Of a stretch of 64,000 nt of DNA, positions 33,727-46,300 are shown in pieces. Origin of the DNA: Cornus controversa (Eukaryota; Streptophyta; Magnoliopsida; Cornales; Cornaceae); NCBI GenBank assembly GCA_026545225.1, contig CM048852.1, positions 56,861,146 through 56,925,145 of the forward strand. The letters run 5' to 3'. The notes under the pieces were generated by a model, which saw only the letters and a list, made by a program, of their open reading frames with translations, did no database searches and had not been told where the DNA came from. The position numbers and the translations under genes are program-made. Position 1 is the stretch's first letter. Every line of letters starts with the position of its first letter.

Positions 33727-35865
33727 ACTTATAAAAACAAAATATGATAAAAACTATACATGAAATCAATAGCACACACACATATATATATATATATGTA
33801 TGTATGTATAGGTGTCCTAGCAATAAGAATCTTATGAAACTATGAATTATATAGAATTCATTCTTTCACGCATGCTTTTTTTCTAAGTTTGTAAAATCGC
33901 TTAAAGCGGTTGCGTTTTAATATTGGTAATTTCATGCAAAACTGGTGCTAAATGTGAATGGACCAGTTCATATAGCCATACAGAGATAGAGAGCTGGCCA
34001 AAAGAGAAGTAATTCTATAATATTTCGACATTTTTTAAATGTAAGAATTTTAATGGAAATAAAACTCTACTTTTTATAATAATAAATTATAAAAATTAAA
34101 ATTATATTAGTGATGAGATTTTTCCATACACGATATTTTTGTCATGTATAATAATTTTTCCTGAAAGAGACAGATTTTATAATTTATTTCTACAACCTCG
34201 CAACCCCAACCAAACACTCTCTCTCTCTCTGACTTTTTATTACTCTGCCCTCTGTTCTCTCTGCTAAATTTAGCCAAATACTGTTTTAAAAACTAGCAAA
34301 AGTCGCAAGAATTAAAGCAAAAGATTATCTACAAATCATCCTCACTCTCGGGTGCGTGTTTATCCATTTATACTCGCTTTTTTACAACACAACCTTCCTA
34401 AATTACTAAAATCTCCCTTGTAAATAGGACCTTTTATGAACAGAGTTGTTTATGAATTGGGTCAAACTCAACTCATATTTATTAAGTGTGAAAAAGAAGA
34501 AAAAAAACTCATATTCATCAAGTAAGTCGTCGTCATCATCATATATGATTGTATCTCTATCCTCAACACCTGTTATTAAATGAGTTCAGCTTGAATAATA
34601 CGAGTAGCAGGTATTATGCACATAGCTCATAGTTTGGAGTATAATTTTAATATGTTTTGTGCTGATGTAGAAGAGGTCTACTAGAAAGATATCGTTTGAG
34701 ATTGTCAATGGCAAGCCACTGAAACATGCCTTAGGTTTGGTTTCATTGTCCAAGCTTCCGGAATTCAACATTACAGCAAAAATACATAGCCGAGAGGGCC
34801 TAGAGTATTTAAGTTGTGGTCAAACAAACAAAATTTGTAGCCAAGTATAAGGCGGCTGCATGTGACAAGCATATACAGAGCCAAAATATTCAAAGAAAGT
34901 GATTTGATGATGGTGTAGTTGTGCAAGACTAGGTTTTCAATTAGGACTCATGTAAATTTCTAATATTTTTAATATGGCTGGCTTCTTCGAGTATCATCCT
35001 CCATATGAGTTATTTTATTTGCAATCGAACTAAAAGATAAGTTTTTTCGAAGTTGAGAGAGATTAATGTAAAATAGGTTCTTGATAATTATGGAGACTGT
35101 TGCAAGGTCAAATGGGCGGATTAACATATTGAATGGTCAGAAGGCAATGGATGGGTTGACATATTTTTTTATAACAATTTTGATCCGAAAATACCTATTT
35201 CTCATTGAAAATTGGTCAATTCGTAGAAATCAAAGTTTCACTTCACTAGTTGAGTTACACTGCCTTTGAGTCGAATTCTATCATTTATAGGGTCCAAAAT
35301 CGTGTCTTAGCATTGTTGAATATTTAAAATTTTTTGTTAAATGTCTAAATAAACTCGAATTCTTTTGATTTTTGGTATTTAGTATTTTTTAGTGATTATT
35401 TCATAATTTTTTTTTTAAAAGTTCATTTTGGACTTATTTTTTTAGCTTTCCTTTCACTATCAGGATTTCTACATTATATATACATGTATTGAAGGCATTA
35501 TTCATTCATTCAACAATAATATATATAAAATTTCTACAACTTGTATTTTTCTTTTGCTTTAAGCAATTAATTTAGCTTCCACTCCGTCACATACTTATTT
35601 GTTAATATCAGAAATGATGATATATAATATGACATCAATTTAATATATATTTTAAAAACAATAGAAAAGTTTAGATGACAAGTAGAAACATACATATAAC
35701 ATTTTCAATCTTTATAATAGTAGGTTAGACCATAACATTTGATAATAACGGTTTAAATTACAAAAATCAAAGTATAATTAACCCGTAAACATACCCGAGT
35801 CAACTTCAACTTAGTCCTCTAAATATATTTGGATTCCATATAAAATGAACAGGTTGAGATAAATT

Positions 35866-35907
<42 letters not shown>

Positions 35908-35940
35908 TCAGTCCAAACAGAATCGATAATTGAATTAATC
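31701..35940. other. intergenic region, no supported gene
   Basis: A long open frame on the - strand at 31706-32284 is a translation of simple GGTGGTTG/ATGGATAT-like repeats and is not a convincing gene. The rest is AT-rich with microsatellites (33007-33027, 33680-33724 and 35872-35905). No RNA gene is seen. Confidence 0.45.
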
Positions 35941-36343
35941 GAGCTGTTTGGTTCATTTGCATTCCTTCTTCCAACCAAACAGCCCATATAACAAACGCGT
36001 GGCTTCCGGATTGATTGAGCGCGTGAGTAAATTACTGAAAAGCATTCCAAACTTAGAAGTTGATAATTCAGAACAAAAGAAAGAGAGAAAGAAAACGAAA
36101 TTTCCGGAAAGGAAAGTGCCGAGAAAGTTAAAAAACACCAAATTGAGAACAAAGAACAAGAAGTCGCACTTTCTCTTGGGTTTTCTCGGAAAATATGTCT
36201 CCAAGTGTTTTCTCGGAAAACTAACAAGTTTTATACGCCCTTTCTTGTTGTTTCCTTCTATAATTCTTGACTATCTATACAACCAAGGCCTCTGTTATTT
36301 TTCTGTTTCTCAGAGGGGAAATTGATTGTGAGGAATTTAGTTA

Positions 36344-36362
36344 GAGAGAGAGAGAGAGAGAA
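36344..36362 (+). repeat. GA microsatellite in the TOL 5' leader
   Basis: A run of GA dinucleotides ends directly before the TOL start codon at 36364. GA/CT-rich leaders are common in plant housekeeping transcripts and can bind GAGA-binding BPC factors. No function is shown here. Confidence 0.8.
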
Positions 36363-36363
36363 G

Positions 36364-39300
36364 ATGATGATATCGTCCTCCTCCTCTTCTTCTTCAGCTA
36401 CTGTTCGAGTCCTGAAGGCGACGAGCGATCTTCTAAATGGACCTGATTGGACTATGAACATCGATATTTGTGATTCCATTAATTCCAATAATTGGTACGA
36501 GTTTAGAAACTATAGCCTTTCGTGTTTGTTGAGTTGACTTTTTTGGCTTAATTTAGGGTTTCTGTTTTACATGTTTCGGTATTTGATTAAACAAACATAC
36601 GAATATACAAGTGTGTGTGTGTGTGTGTAGAGATATATATGTGCGTTGTATTTGGATAATGGGTGGTTGGTTTTGAATAGTTGAATAACGAAAGGTTTTA
36701 AATTTCTTAAATTAAAGTTTCTCTGGGGCTAATGAAGCAAAAGGGCTATGATTGTTTTCTTTTGCTTTCCTCTGGTTGCTGAGAAATCGAGTTAAAGAAA
36801 TTTATTTCAAAATTCAATACTATAACATTTGTTCTCACAGAATAATATACTCGTTTTATGGGAATATTTTTGGTCCTTGATAATGAAAGTTTGGAACTTG
36901 AATCTTGATTTATATATTTTTCCTTCCTTTTCATTTTTTTTTTCCTCAGAAGCTAATCTGTTGTTTGCTAGAAATTGGAAAATTCCCGTCTTTATGTTTT
37001 ATTTTCGTGTTAAGAGATAAGGAGGCCTGGGTATAATATGTCCTTTGAAAATTTCTTGTCTTTATGCTTTGTTATATTACTGAAATTTCTACTTTTAGTT
37101 TGTTTTTTATTATTGGAATTTGATCTATTTTCATTCGTTTTTATTATGCTAAATTGTAAAAACAAATAATCGTTTAAAATAAAATTTTGATAATTTACTG
37201 ATGTTATATTTGTTAAACGGTGCAGGAATGCGAAAGATGTTGTTAAAGCTGTGAAGAAAAGGTTGCAGCATAAGAACCCTAGAGTTCAATTACTTGCCTT
37301 GACGGTATTCTCATAGGAACCTATAACATACACAATTTACCTTACATTCATTTAGTTTAATTATATGAATTCTGTGAAAGGCAGGGCAAAATTGGTAGTC
37401 TCCTGCCACTTGCCTTGAAACATAACTTCATAATTCGAATTTATCAGTTGGGAAATTTATGAAACTGTTTCTCAAGAACGTGTCTTTCTAATCCACTAGT
37501 TACGTTGCATATCTACTTTGCAGCTTCTGGAGACCATGGTGAAGAACTGTGGTGATTCTGTGCATTTTCAAATCGCTGAAAGGAATATACTACAGGAGAT
37601 GATCAAAATTGTAAAGAAAAGGGTAAGTTTTGCTTTTGTATCTGTTTGGGATTTTAGTTCAACATGAAGTGCCTGGTGATTTTTCTCCACTTGTTTCAAG
37701 GTTTTAATTCATGATTCCGTTGGACTATCCTTTTTAAATTCCATCTGTTGCAATCTTATTTCCATTTCTACCATATTTCTTTTATTGGACTTCTTAAGTT
37801 TTGGTACGGGTAATGGGGTAAGTATTCAGCACCAAAATAGTTGTTGAATACATGTTAGCACTCAGCACAGCAGGTGGCTCCTAGAGTCTATGCAATTAGT
37901 GACTTATATTTACTTGGTTTAAAGTTGTAATTCTGTAGTAGCATAAATATGATTACCAATCTATAGTTTTCTTTTCTAACCACAGAAATGAGAAACATGT
38001 GGTCTTGAACTTCCGAGTGTCTGTTATTGCTTTTATTATGTGTCATGTTTCTTTCTTTTTTGTGTCCTTGTTTGTGAGTAAAAAGTAATGTGAATGGAGG
38101 GGCATTGCTAGAATTAAACACAAGACCTCTTGCACCTTACATGAATCAAACCACTACATGAAATGTCCGCATGAAAAGGTTTAATAGAGAAGTGGTAAGT
38201 TATGTATGTAATTGTTATGAATTAAGTTTGAGTGCTTATGTTTCAAAGATATGTCTGCAAGATGTACTAATGCTGTTTCATTTGTTCTTTTTATAGTGGC
38301 CCCATTAACTTGTGGACCTTAAGGTTATTTGTCTGATACATGAATTTGAGGTTTTCCTCATTTTACTTATTATTTGTTTATAAATTACTGTCAGGTCCTT
38401 TTTCATTTATCCTCTATTCAACAGTTTTTGTCATCTTAACTTTATTTATGCAATCATCCATCTTCTTTCTAAGTTTGTTTTGTTATAGAGTGCTGTCTTA
38501 AGTAGTTGTTATGATCATTTGGCCTTGCTACTCTAATTAGTTATTTCAATGTTATTTTTTTTCATTACTTGACATTTTGAATTTCACGTGAGTACTTATT
38601 ATTATACTTTTCCTTGCATCCCTGAAGCTAAAAAGTGTTTGGATTACTTTTGCAGACAGATATGCACGTAAGGGATAAAATCTTGGTACTGCTAGACTCT
38701 TGGCAAGAAGCATTTGGTGGCCCAGGAGGAAAATATCCTCTATATTACTGGGCATACGAGGAACTGAGGGTAAGCATATATCTGACATGGTTCAGTTATT
38801 TTGCTATTTGATTTTTTGTTGCTTGGTTCTATGTTGGCAATCGACAGTGTCATCACAATTTGTTTTGATGGACTTGACTACTTTCCATCGTACTATAACA
38901 TTATATAATGAGCTCTCCAGATACTAGATATGAACATCATAAAGTGTCCAAGTTGTTGCCTAAATTATAATGTTGCAGTGGACTGCAATCCATTGTCTGT
39001 TTTCGGTTAGCCATGCCTAAAAGATCCTATAAACAAAATCAACTTTTTATTACTCTGTTATGTTACAAATCTATTATTATTATTATTTTGGTGGGATTTA
39101 CTGACTCTCCCATATGGTACAGTTGTTCATGTTTTACTATTAAGTTAAAAAATTGTGCACAAAATTATTGATGGTTAACAAGGCACAGCATGTATAATAG
39201 TTGACCAATACAATATTATTTTGCAGCGTTCTGGAGAAGTATTTCCCCAGCGTTCTTCAGATACAGCTCCAATATTTACACCACCTGTTACCCATCCAAC

Positions 39301-41572
39301 TCTAGGAGCTGCTCAAGCAGGTTATGGAATGCCTAGCAATTCTTCAACAAGGCTTGATGAAGCCATGGCAGCTGATGTGGAAAATTTAAGGTAAAGAGTC
39401 GACTTTGGTTGCACACTCTGGTGGTCTCATCTTTCTGTTGTATGCCATATTCCACTTTATCATCTGATTCATTTTCTTGTATATCATCCTTTAGTTTATC
39501 AAGCATAAATTCTATGATGAATGTTCTGGATCTCTTAATTGACATGCTGCAAGCAGTGAATCCAAGTGACCGTGAGGTATGTGCAGATATGGCTTCTACT
39601 TTGCCCTAACACCAAGTTACTACTGATGTTCTCACATTTTCTTTTGCTTAGGGGAGAGAAAACTTAATGCTCTTTTGTGTTTGTAGGCTGTTAAAGATGA
39701 AGTAATAGTTGATCTTGTCGACCAGTGTCGTGCCAACCAAAAGAAGCTGATGCAGATGTTGACTCTAACTAGGTGAGTTCTCTTTCATCTCTTTTAATTT
39801 TCGTCTAATTTGGATATCTTTAACAATTTATGCTTGATTATTTTTTGTTATGATTGTTGGCATTAACTGCTACCACTAATATTTTTTGTGGATGGGCTTG
39901 TCAAGCCAATGCTTGTCCTGTGGATTTCTCAAAACACCTGTGGTTGTGCAGGGATGAAGTACTTCTAGGTCAGGGTCTTGAGTTAAATGATAGCCTGCAA
40001 AATGTGCTGGCAAAACATGATGCTATAGCTTCTGGTTCTCCCATGCCAACTCAAGGGACAAGTATCAACCCCCAATTGACTGAAGTGCAAGACTCCCGCC
40101 TTAAAGCTACAGAACGTAGAGAATCCAACCCAATTCCAAACGCTAAACCCACTGCGCCAGTTGTTGCTTTACCGAGGGACCTGCTTGAAGAAGAGGAAGA
40201 AGAGGAAGATGACTTTGCACAGCTGGCACGAAGGTTGTTTTCAACTGACAAGTCATTTTTATATAAACATATAGAGACAGAGAAATTGCATTTTAATGTC
40301 AGTCCACATATCACATGCAGAACAAGATCTGATGTTCATGATCATATAGTTCATATGCCATTCTTTTGGCTGGTTATTTATAATAAAGGTTTACGCATTC
40401 TAATTATAGGTTAGCTCAATTCTCGTTTGGTGGATCTTTATCTAGGATCCACCAATTTTCTTCATGGAAGCATTAAGAACTTAAAAGACATTTTATCTAG
40501 AATTGATTTGCTGCAATCTGTATTGTATTTAGTGAACTCTCTGGTTTATAACTTAGTGTAATTCATGTTCTATATGTGCAGGCATTCCAAAACACTGTCC
40601 ATTGCCTCTCAAAGCTCATCTACCGGAATCAGTGAAGGTACCTCAGTGAACACTAGCATCAGTACAACTTCATCCACCCCAGCAGCATCAGTCCCCATTC
40701 CGAACAATGCATTAGCTTTGCCTGATCCACCCGCACCAGTTAGGACCACCAAAGAGCAAGATATGATAGACCTTTTGAGCATCACCTTGTCAACAACCAC
40801 CACCTCTCCTAACACCCCTCACACTCCAGCAAGATCCACACAGAACATTCATCAGGCATCTCTTTCCCCAACCACACCAGGCTATCCCTATGCCTCCCAT
40901 ACTTACCATGGAAGCCAGGGGCAGATGCCTCAATCCCAACCCCAACCCCAACCCCATACTTACCATAGAAGCCAGGGGCAGATACCCCAACCCCAACCCC
41001 AACCCCAGAATTACCGTGGAAACCAGGGGCAGATACCCCTTAATAGTTATGTTGTTCCATGGGCTCAGCCCCAACCCCAACCCCAACCCCAACCCCAGCA
41101 CCAGCAACAGGTCCAACATCAATTTCAATATCCCCAGCACCAACAACAGCTCCAACATCAACCTCAATATCCCCAGTACTCGTCTGCTTACCCTCCACCA
41201 CCATGGGCACCAACTCCGGGTTATTTCAACAGCCAAAATCATTTGTCTTCGACGACTTACGCTTTCTCGACTCCACGAGCTAACACTACATCTTATACAC
41301 CCATGCAAGGGGCCAGACCCTTGCAGCACTTAAACTCGTTCCCTGCAATAGGAGGCAACAATAGGCCAGCTATGAATGGAGAGGCACAGGTGAGCTCTAG
41401 CCCTAGGACCACTGCTCCTACCTCAGGACAGAAGCCCTTTATCCCTTCATACAGATTATTTGAAGATCTTAATGTTCTTGGCAATGCTGATGGAAGATTT
41501 AAGATGACGAGCAATGCGTCTCCACCCTTAGCAGGAACTTCCAGCCAGAGTATGGTCGGTGGAGGGAAGTAA
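36364..41572 (+). CDS. TOM1-like (TOL) ubiquitin-cargo sorting protein, TOL6/TOL9 type
   Basis: Nine exons: 36364-36494, 37226-37304, 37524-37622, 38656-38769, 39227-39390, 39495-39576, 39687-39772, 39952-40233, 40582-41572. All introns are GT-AG; the sum is 2028 nt, 675 residues. The VHS domain spans about residues 10-145 ([51 protein letters not shown]). The GAT domain spans about 185-275 ([38 protein letters not shown]). An acidic [15 protein letters not shown] stretch, the [10 protein letters not shown] motif and a Q/P-rich tail ending in [13 protein letters not shown] follow. TOL proteins act like ESCRT-0, binding ubiquitinated plasma-membrane cargo (PIN2 in Arabidopsis) and passing it to endosomes. 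Length and tail match TOL6/TOL9 best. The tail has three imperfect Y-G/R-SQGQ-P repeats (about residues 452-498). A GA-rich leader precedes the ATG. Confidence 0.96.
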
Positions 41573-43383
41573 GATCCTTCACGTGTATGATACTCTCATA
41601 AATTTAATTCCGACAGGATTGATACATGTCAATATGGTATATATGAGTGTCTCTTAGATTGTTATAGTGGCAGCCTTGCATCACAGCACCACTGTCTGCA
41701 GTGTGTATCAGCACTTGCAATATGAATGAATATATCTGGTCTTCTAATTGATGATATCTGCTGCAACTCGACCACATTCTGGAAATCAATTTTGTTTGCT
41801 TAATGATTCTGTTTGCTTGATTATAGTTCGACCAATGGCAAACCTGATCTTTAACTGCGGACTCTATATTACATGAAATCTCTCTTCTTTTTGTATGGCC
41901 ATCTACTGCACCAGTTGGACTTCATCTTCTCAATATAGGTTTCTTTTGAAGAGAAGATCCCATCAATCTTGCAAACATTATTATTATTCATACATGGGTT
42001 GGAAACGACTGATTTTAGGGAACTTTTGTTGCTTGTTTTTGACCCTGGATTGTGATCTCTCTCCTCAGAGGCATGCAAACCATGATTAATTGTTGTCAGT
42101 TGATTCGCCACTTTTTCCCCACTCTTGTGCAAAGGACAAACCTTGCAAAATGTTGCAAGTACCAACATTTTCAGTCTCATCCAAGTATCTGATGCACTTC
42201 ATTTAAAACACCACATTTGCAAGTGAATAAACGTTTTTGCAAAATATGCAAACCATGATTGTCCTCTTTATATGAGTGATATGATCGTACATCCTAATCC
42301 TTATTCGTCGTTTCTTGTTCCGCGCTCATACCACTACTGTTTTTTTAGTATAAAACCCTAAAGTTCACAGGAAGAGACACCTTAGCTCTACCTGTCCTCT
42401 CAGGCAAAAATATAGCGTGTCAAATAACTGCACTACACATTCAACGGTCTACTTTAATGGCAGATCACATGGCTTCTCGAGAGGTTCTCTTCTCTTTCTC
42501 AAGGTAAGGAGTACGTTTAATGGATTTATTGTACAACAAAAAAAAAAATGCAAGCAAAACCAAATAGTAAATTAGAAAATGCTCATGGCTAAAACCAACT
42601 AGGGCATTTTACTACTACAGCAAATAGTCGAATTTTAATTGCAATTACATTCGGTTCAAAATTTTGTTCGTGGGACACAAGGCTGCCAATGAACCACTAC
42701 GATTTATGATGAAAATGTTCAAAATTAAGATTCTGAGTCAATTCTAGGCACATCCCATTTGAACATAGTAGCCAGGACCCACTGGAGCTTGATGAACACG
42801 ACTTAAAGCAACCTTAGTGACACTCGACCAAAATCAATGATGTCTTGTTACAAGTTCCAAGATGTTTTACAGAGGCAGGGTTGTGCAGCTCTAATTAATC
42901 ACAATGAGTTCAGGAACCTGGAGATCTAATTTCATTTCTGGGGATGAATCACAACACTGCCTGTCAGCAATACTTATTATAATAACAATAGATTTGATGC
43001 TTTTACAAATTGGAGGGACGGGGTAAAAAAGAAGCAAAGAAAAGAAAAAGGGCACGCCAAAACCAAGAGGGAAGATAAAAGGAGCATAATATTTACACCA
43101 TATTCACCTATATACCACAGATTATTTGCCGAAGCCTCCCAAGGAATTTGCTGGATTTCCAAATTGAGCGACTTTCTATGCTGGAGGCTAATGAATATAT
43201 AGCTTACAATTTCAACAGTGGCTCAACCTATATATCTTCAGAAACATCGACTGCAAAGAGGAATGCGGGCAGCAGAATGATTAAAACCGATGATCCATTA
43301 GTATCCACAATGCCACATTGATGGCATGGATAAAAGCACTCATAACGAGATGGCCTTCAGAGGAAGGTATGAATGATCTGTAT
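41573..43383. other. intergenic space between convergent TOL and RAPTOR1 genes
   Basis: The two 3' untranslated regions face each other here. No other gene, RNA or transposon is recognised. Poly(A) sites cannot be placed from sequence alone. Confidence 0.5.
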
Positions 43384-46300
43384 TCATCTTGCTGGAGAGA
43401 TTTCATCAGCATAAATAGAGACGCAAGCATCTTCAGCACCAGCAGCAAGCAGTACTTGATAGGGATGGAAGGTGAGGCAGCTTACAGGTCCTATCTTCTG
43501 GGCCATGAAGGTGGGGTAGTATCGTATAGAGCCCAATTGTTCACCCTCCAAATTGAAGACTTTGATGAGCTGTTTGGCTGAGCCACTAGCAATAATGGGC
43601 GCATGCCGGTGAACAGCTAAAGCCGTAAGAGAGCCCCTGTGAGCCTCAATTGTGAGGTAGGTATCCTTGTGGTGTCTGATGTCAAGGAACTGAATGTCAC
43701 CAGCCTGAGAAGCACTGACGATCTGAAAAGAAACAAGTGAAATAAATTAATTGAGCATGAAAAACTTCTCCTTGTCCCAAACCTTCATGTATAGTTAGTT
43801 TTATAATATGATTTTCAAGAGGAGAAAGGATAACCTAAAACAACAGCATTTGAAAGAATTCAGAGAATAATGCATCCAACTACTCTCCTAAATGGGAAGT
43901 AATAATAAGGTGCTCTGCTCTGTTTACCTTTGCTGGATCAAGTCCAGGTTGAAAGCCAATCCCCACAACTCTTTCTACTCTCTGGGTGTGCGGCCGTGTT
44001 GCACAAACAAGCCTAAATTTCAAAGATTATTATAAAAATAAATATAACAAAAAATGGATACATATTAACACACATTTGGTCAGAGAGACAGACACACCAG
44101 AGAGAGAGAGAGAGAGAGAGTAATGGTAGAGAAATTTTGGCTGTGGATTTTAAAGTAAGCTTTATGTTAATACCAACAGTGAGATGAGATGATGTCACTA
44201 GACATAAGAAAATTCACCAGCCAAAAACACCATCTCTCACATAACCAGTAGCATTGCATTATAAAAGACTGGAAAACATTACCGATGATGGAAATACTAT
44301 CATAGAGGACCATTATAGGTTCTTACATTTCAGGTGTTCGAATGTCAAATAGTCGGACGGAACCATCCTCAAAACCAGCAGCAAACTGACCCCCATGAAC
44401 TTGAGAAGCAGACTACACAAGACATGAATAATACCCACTATTTTAGTACAAACTTGAATTAATATAGTGCCACTAACAAAGAGAAATATGCATGTACACA
44501 AACAAATATATATAACGTTATTCATAAACTACGATGACAACAGCATAATATCCTTAAAAGAGAACAAGCAAAATCATTGAGAGTGACCACACCATTTGAA
44601 TAGCTAATGCTTTGCTATGGCTTATTCAAGCATGGGGATTTGTTACATTGACAACAGTATGCTATGTTATACTCGATTTATGCCCAAAAGCATGCCAGAA
44701 AACAGTACGACAAACACTGCCAGCACATAACATGAATAAAACCTAAATCCCATACCAAATGAACAAGAAAAAAGAAAAAAAGCAAAAAGAAGAAAAGATC
44801 ACAAAAAGTCTGAAACACTATATACCATCTAGCGCTCCAGAAATTTATAATAGTTGCTATATTAAACCAAAATGGAACCAAATGTAGCTGATCCTAGGAG
44901 TCCCAATGATAATATACATTTGAGATAGTGCAATGGCAGACAACTAATTATGGCTGCTCAAACCAAACAAAGAAAAATGAACATACAGTGACAAGCTGAA
45001 TCAATTTACTTAAACTAATAAGCAATTCCCAAGAAAATTGAATTTGATACATTTTCATTTTACCACTGTCAAACAAATTTATATTTACTTTACACAGACT
45101 GTACATTATGTACAAATGAGATCTGCCAAAAAGAAAAGAGACTTAAAAACCTTAATAAAATAACAAAAAGAAAAAAATCAAAGCTTGTCAAATACTGTAA
45201 TAGAGTAACTTCATAAAGATTTTTAAAACTGAGTAGGATGGCGAGGCAAAACCAACCAATGCTGAGATGCTGCAATCTGATGACTGAATAGAATTGACAA
45301 GCTGCTCTTTATCCAGATCCCAAGCCATAATGGAAGATATTTCACCAGAAGCATACTGGTTGTAGCAGCATTATAGCAATATATCAAAACAACATATAAA
45401 ATACTTAAGCTAGAAATCGAGATTCATAATCTATAATGTATACCATATATCCAGACTGCTGCTGCCAATCCACAACTGCATTCACACTTCGCACACCAGG
45501 TTTATGACCTTGAATTGAAGAGAAAGCAGTTACAAGTTTCTGTTTACCCTTTATGGAGTAATCTTTCCAAATCCGGATATTTCCATCACCTACATAGAAT
45601 AAGCATTACACAAGTTATATTCGACTTAAAATCAAAATTTTAACAAAGGATTTTTATAACCACCGTGCAACGAACAAACAAGGCTGTACAGAAATTTACT
45701 TGAAGCAACAAGAAGCAAGCTATCATCAAGTTCATTCACGAGGCAGAGCTTTGATATTCCTTTGTCAGGATAATCATGATTGTCAAAACTGTTGAGCAGG
45801 GAAGGCTCCCCATAATTCCATATCCTGAAAAGATAACAAACAATAAGCAAATAATGGATACACAAATACAAAAAAAAGAAATAGAAGTGACAAGAAAGAA
45901 CCAATCCAACAAAACTTATTTAAAAGAAAATGAAAAATTTATCCCAAGTTTCCATCCACTGGAGCACCCTAGTTCATCTAGACCATGCAACCACATTTGA
46001 GTCGCACCCATGATAAGGAATCACTTAACTATTTCAAAAAAAATTGCAAGGTAAAGTTAAATAATCAACCACCAAAAAATATATATATACCAAAACCTGA
46101 GAATATGATCAGCCAGCTAATATCTACAGTGAAAATCTATGCAAGTCCTTAATAGCAGAATTCTAATGATACTGGCAGTATGATTCCACTCTATGTTACA
46201 GAAACTCTTCTAAATGTTAGAGATATACACTCGACACGTCAAATATGAAACAAATCCATCTAACACGTGTTCTCCAACGTGAAAATCTCTTGACCTGACA

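Noticed and set aside
40790-41329. 179-codon (-) and 147-codon (+) open frames inside TOL exon 9
   Set aside because: Both are shadows of the Q/P-rich TOL coding sequence, whose own frame joins the other eight exons exactly.
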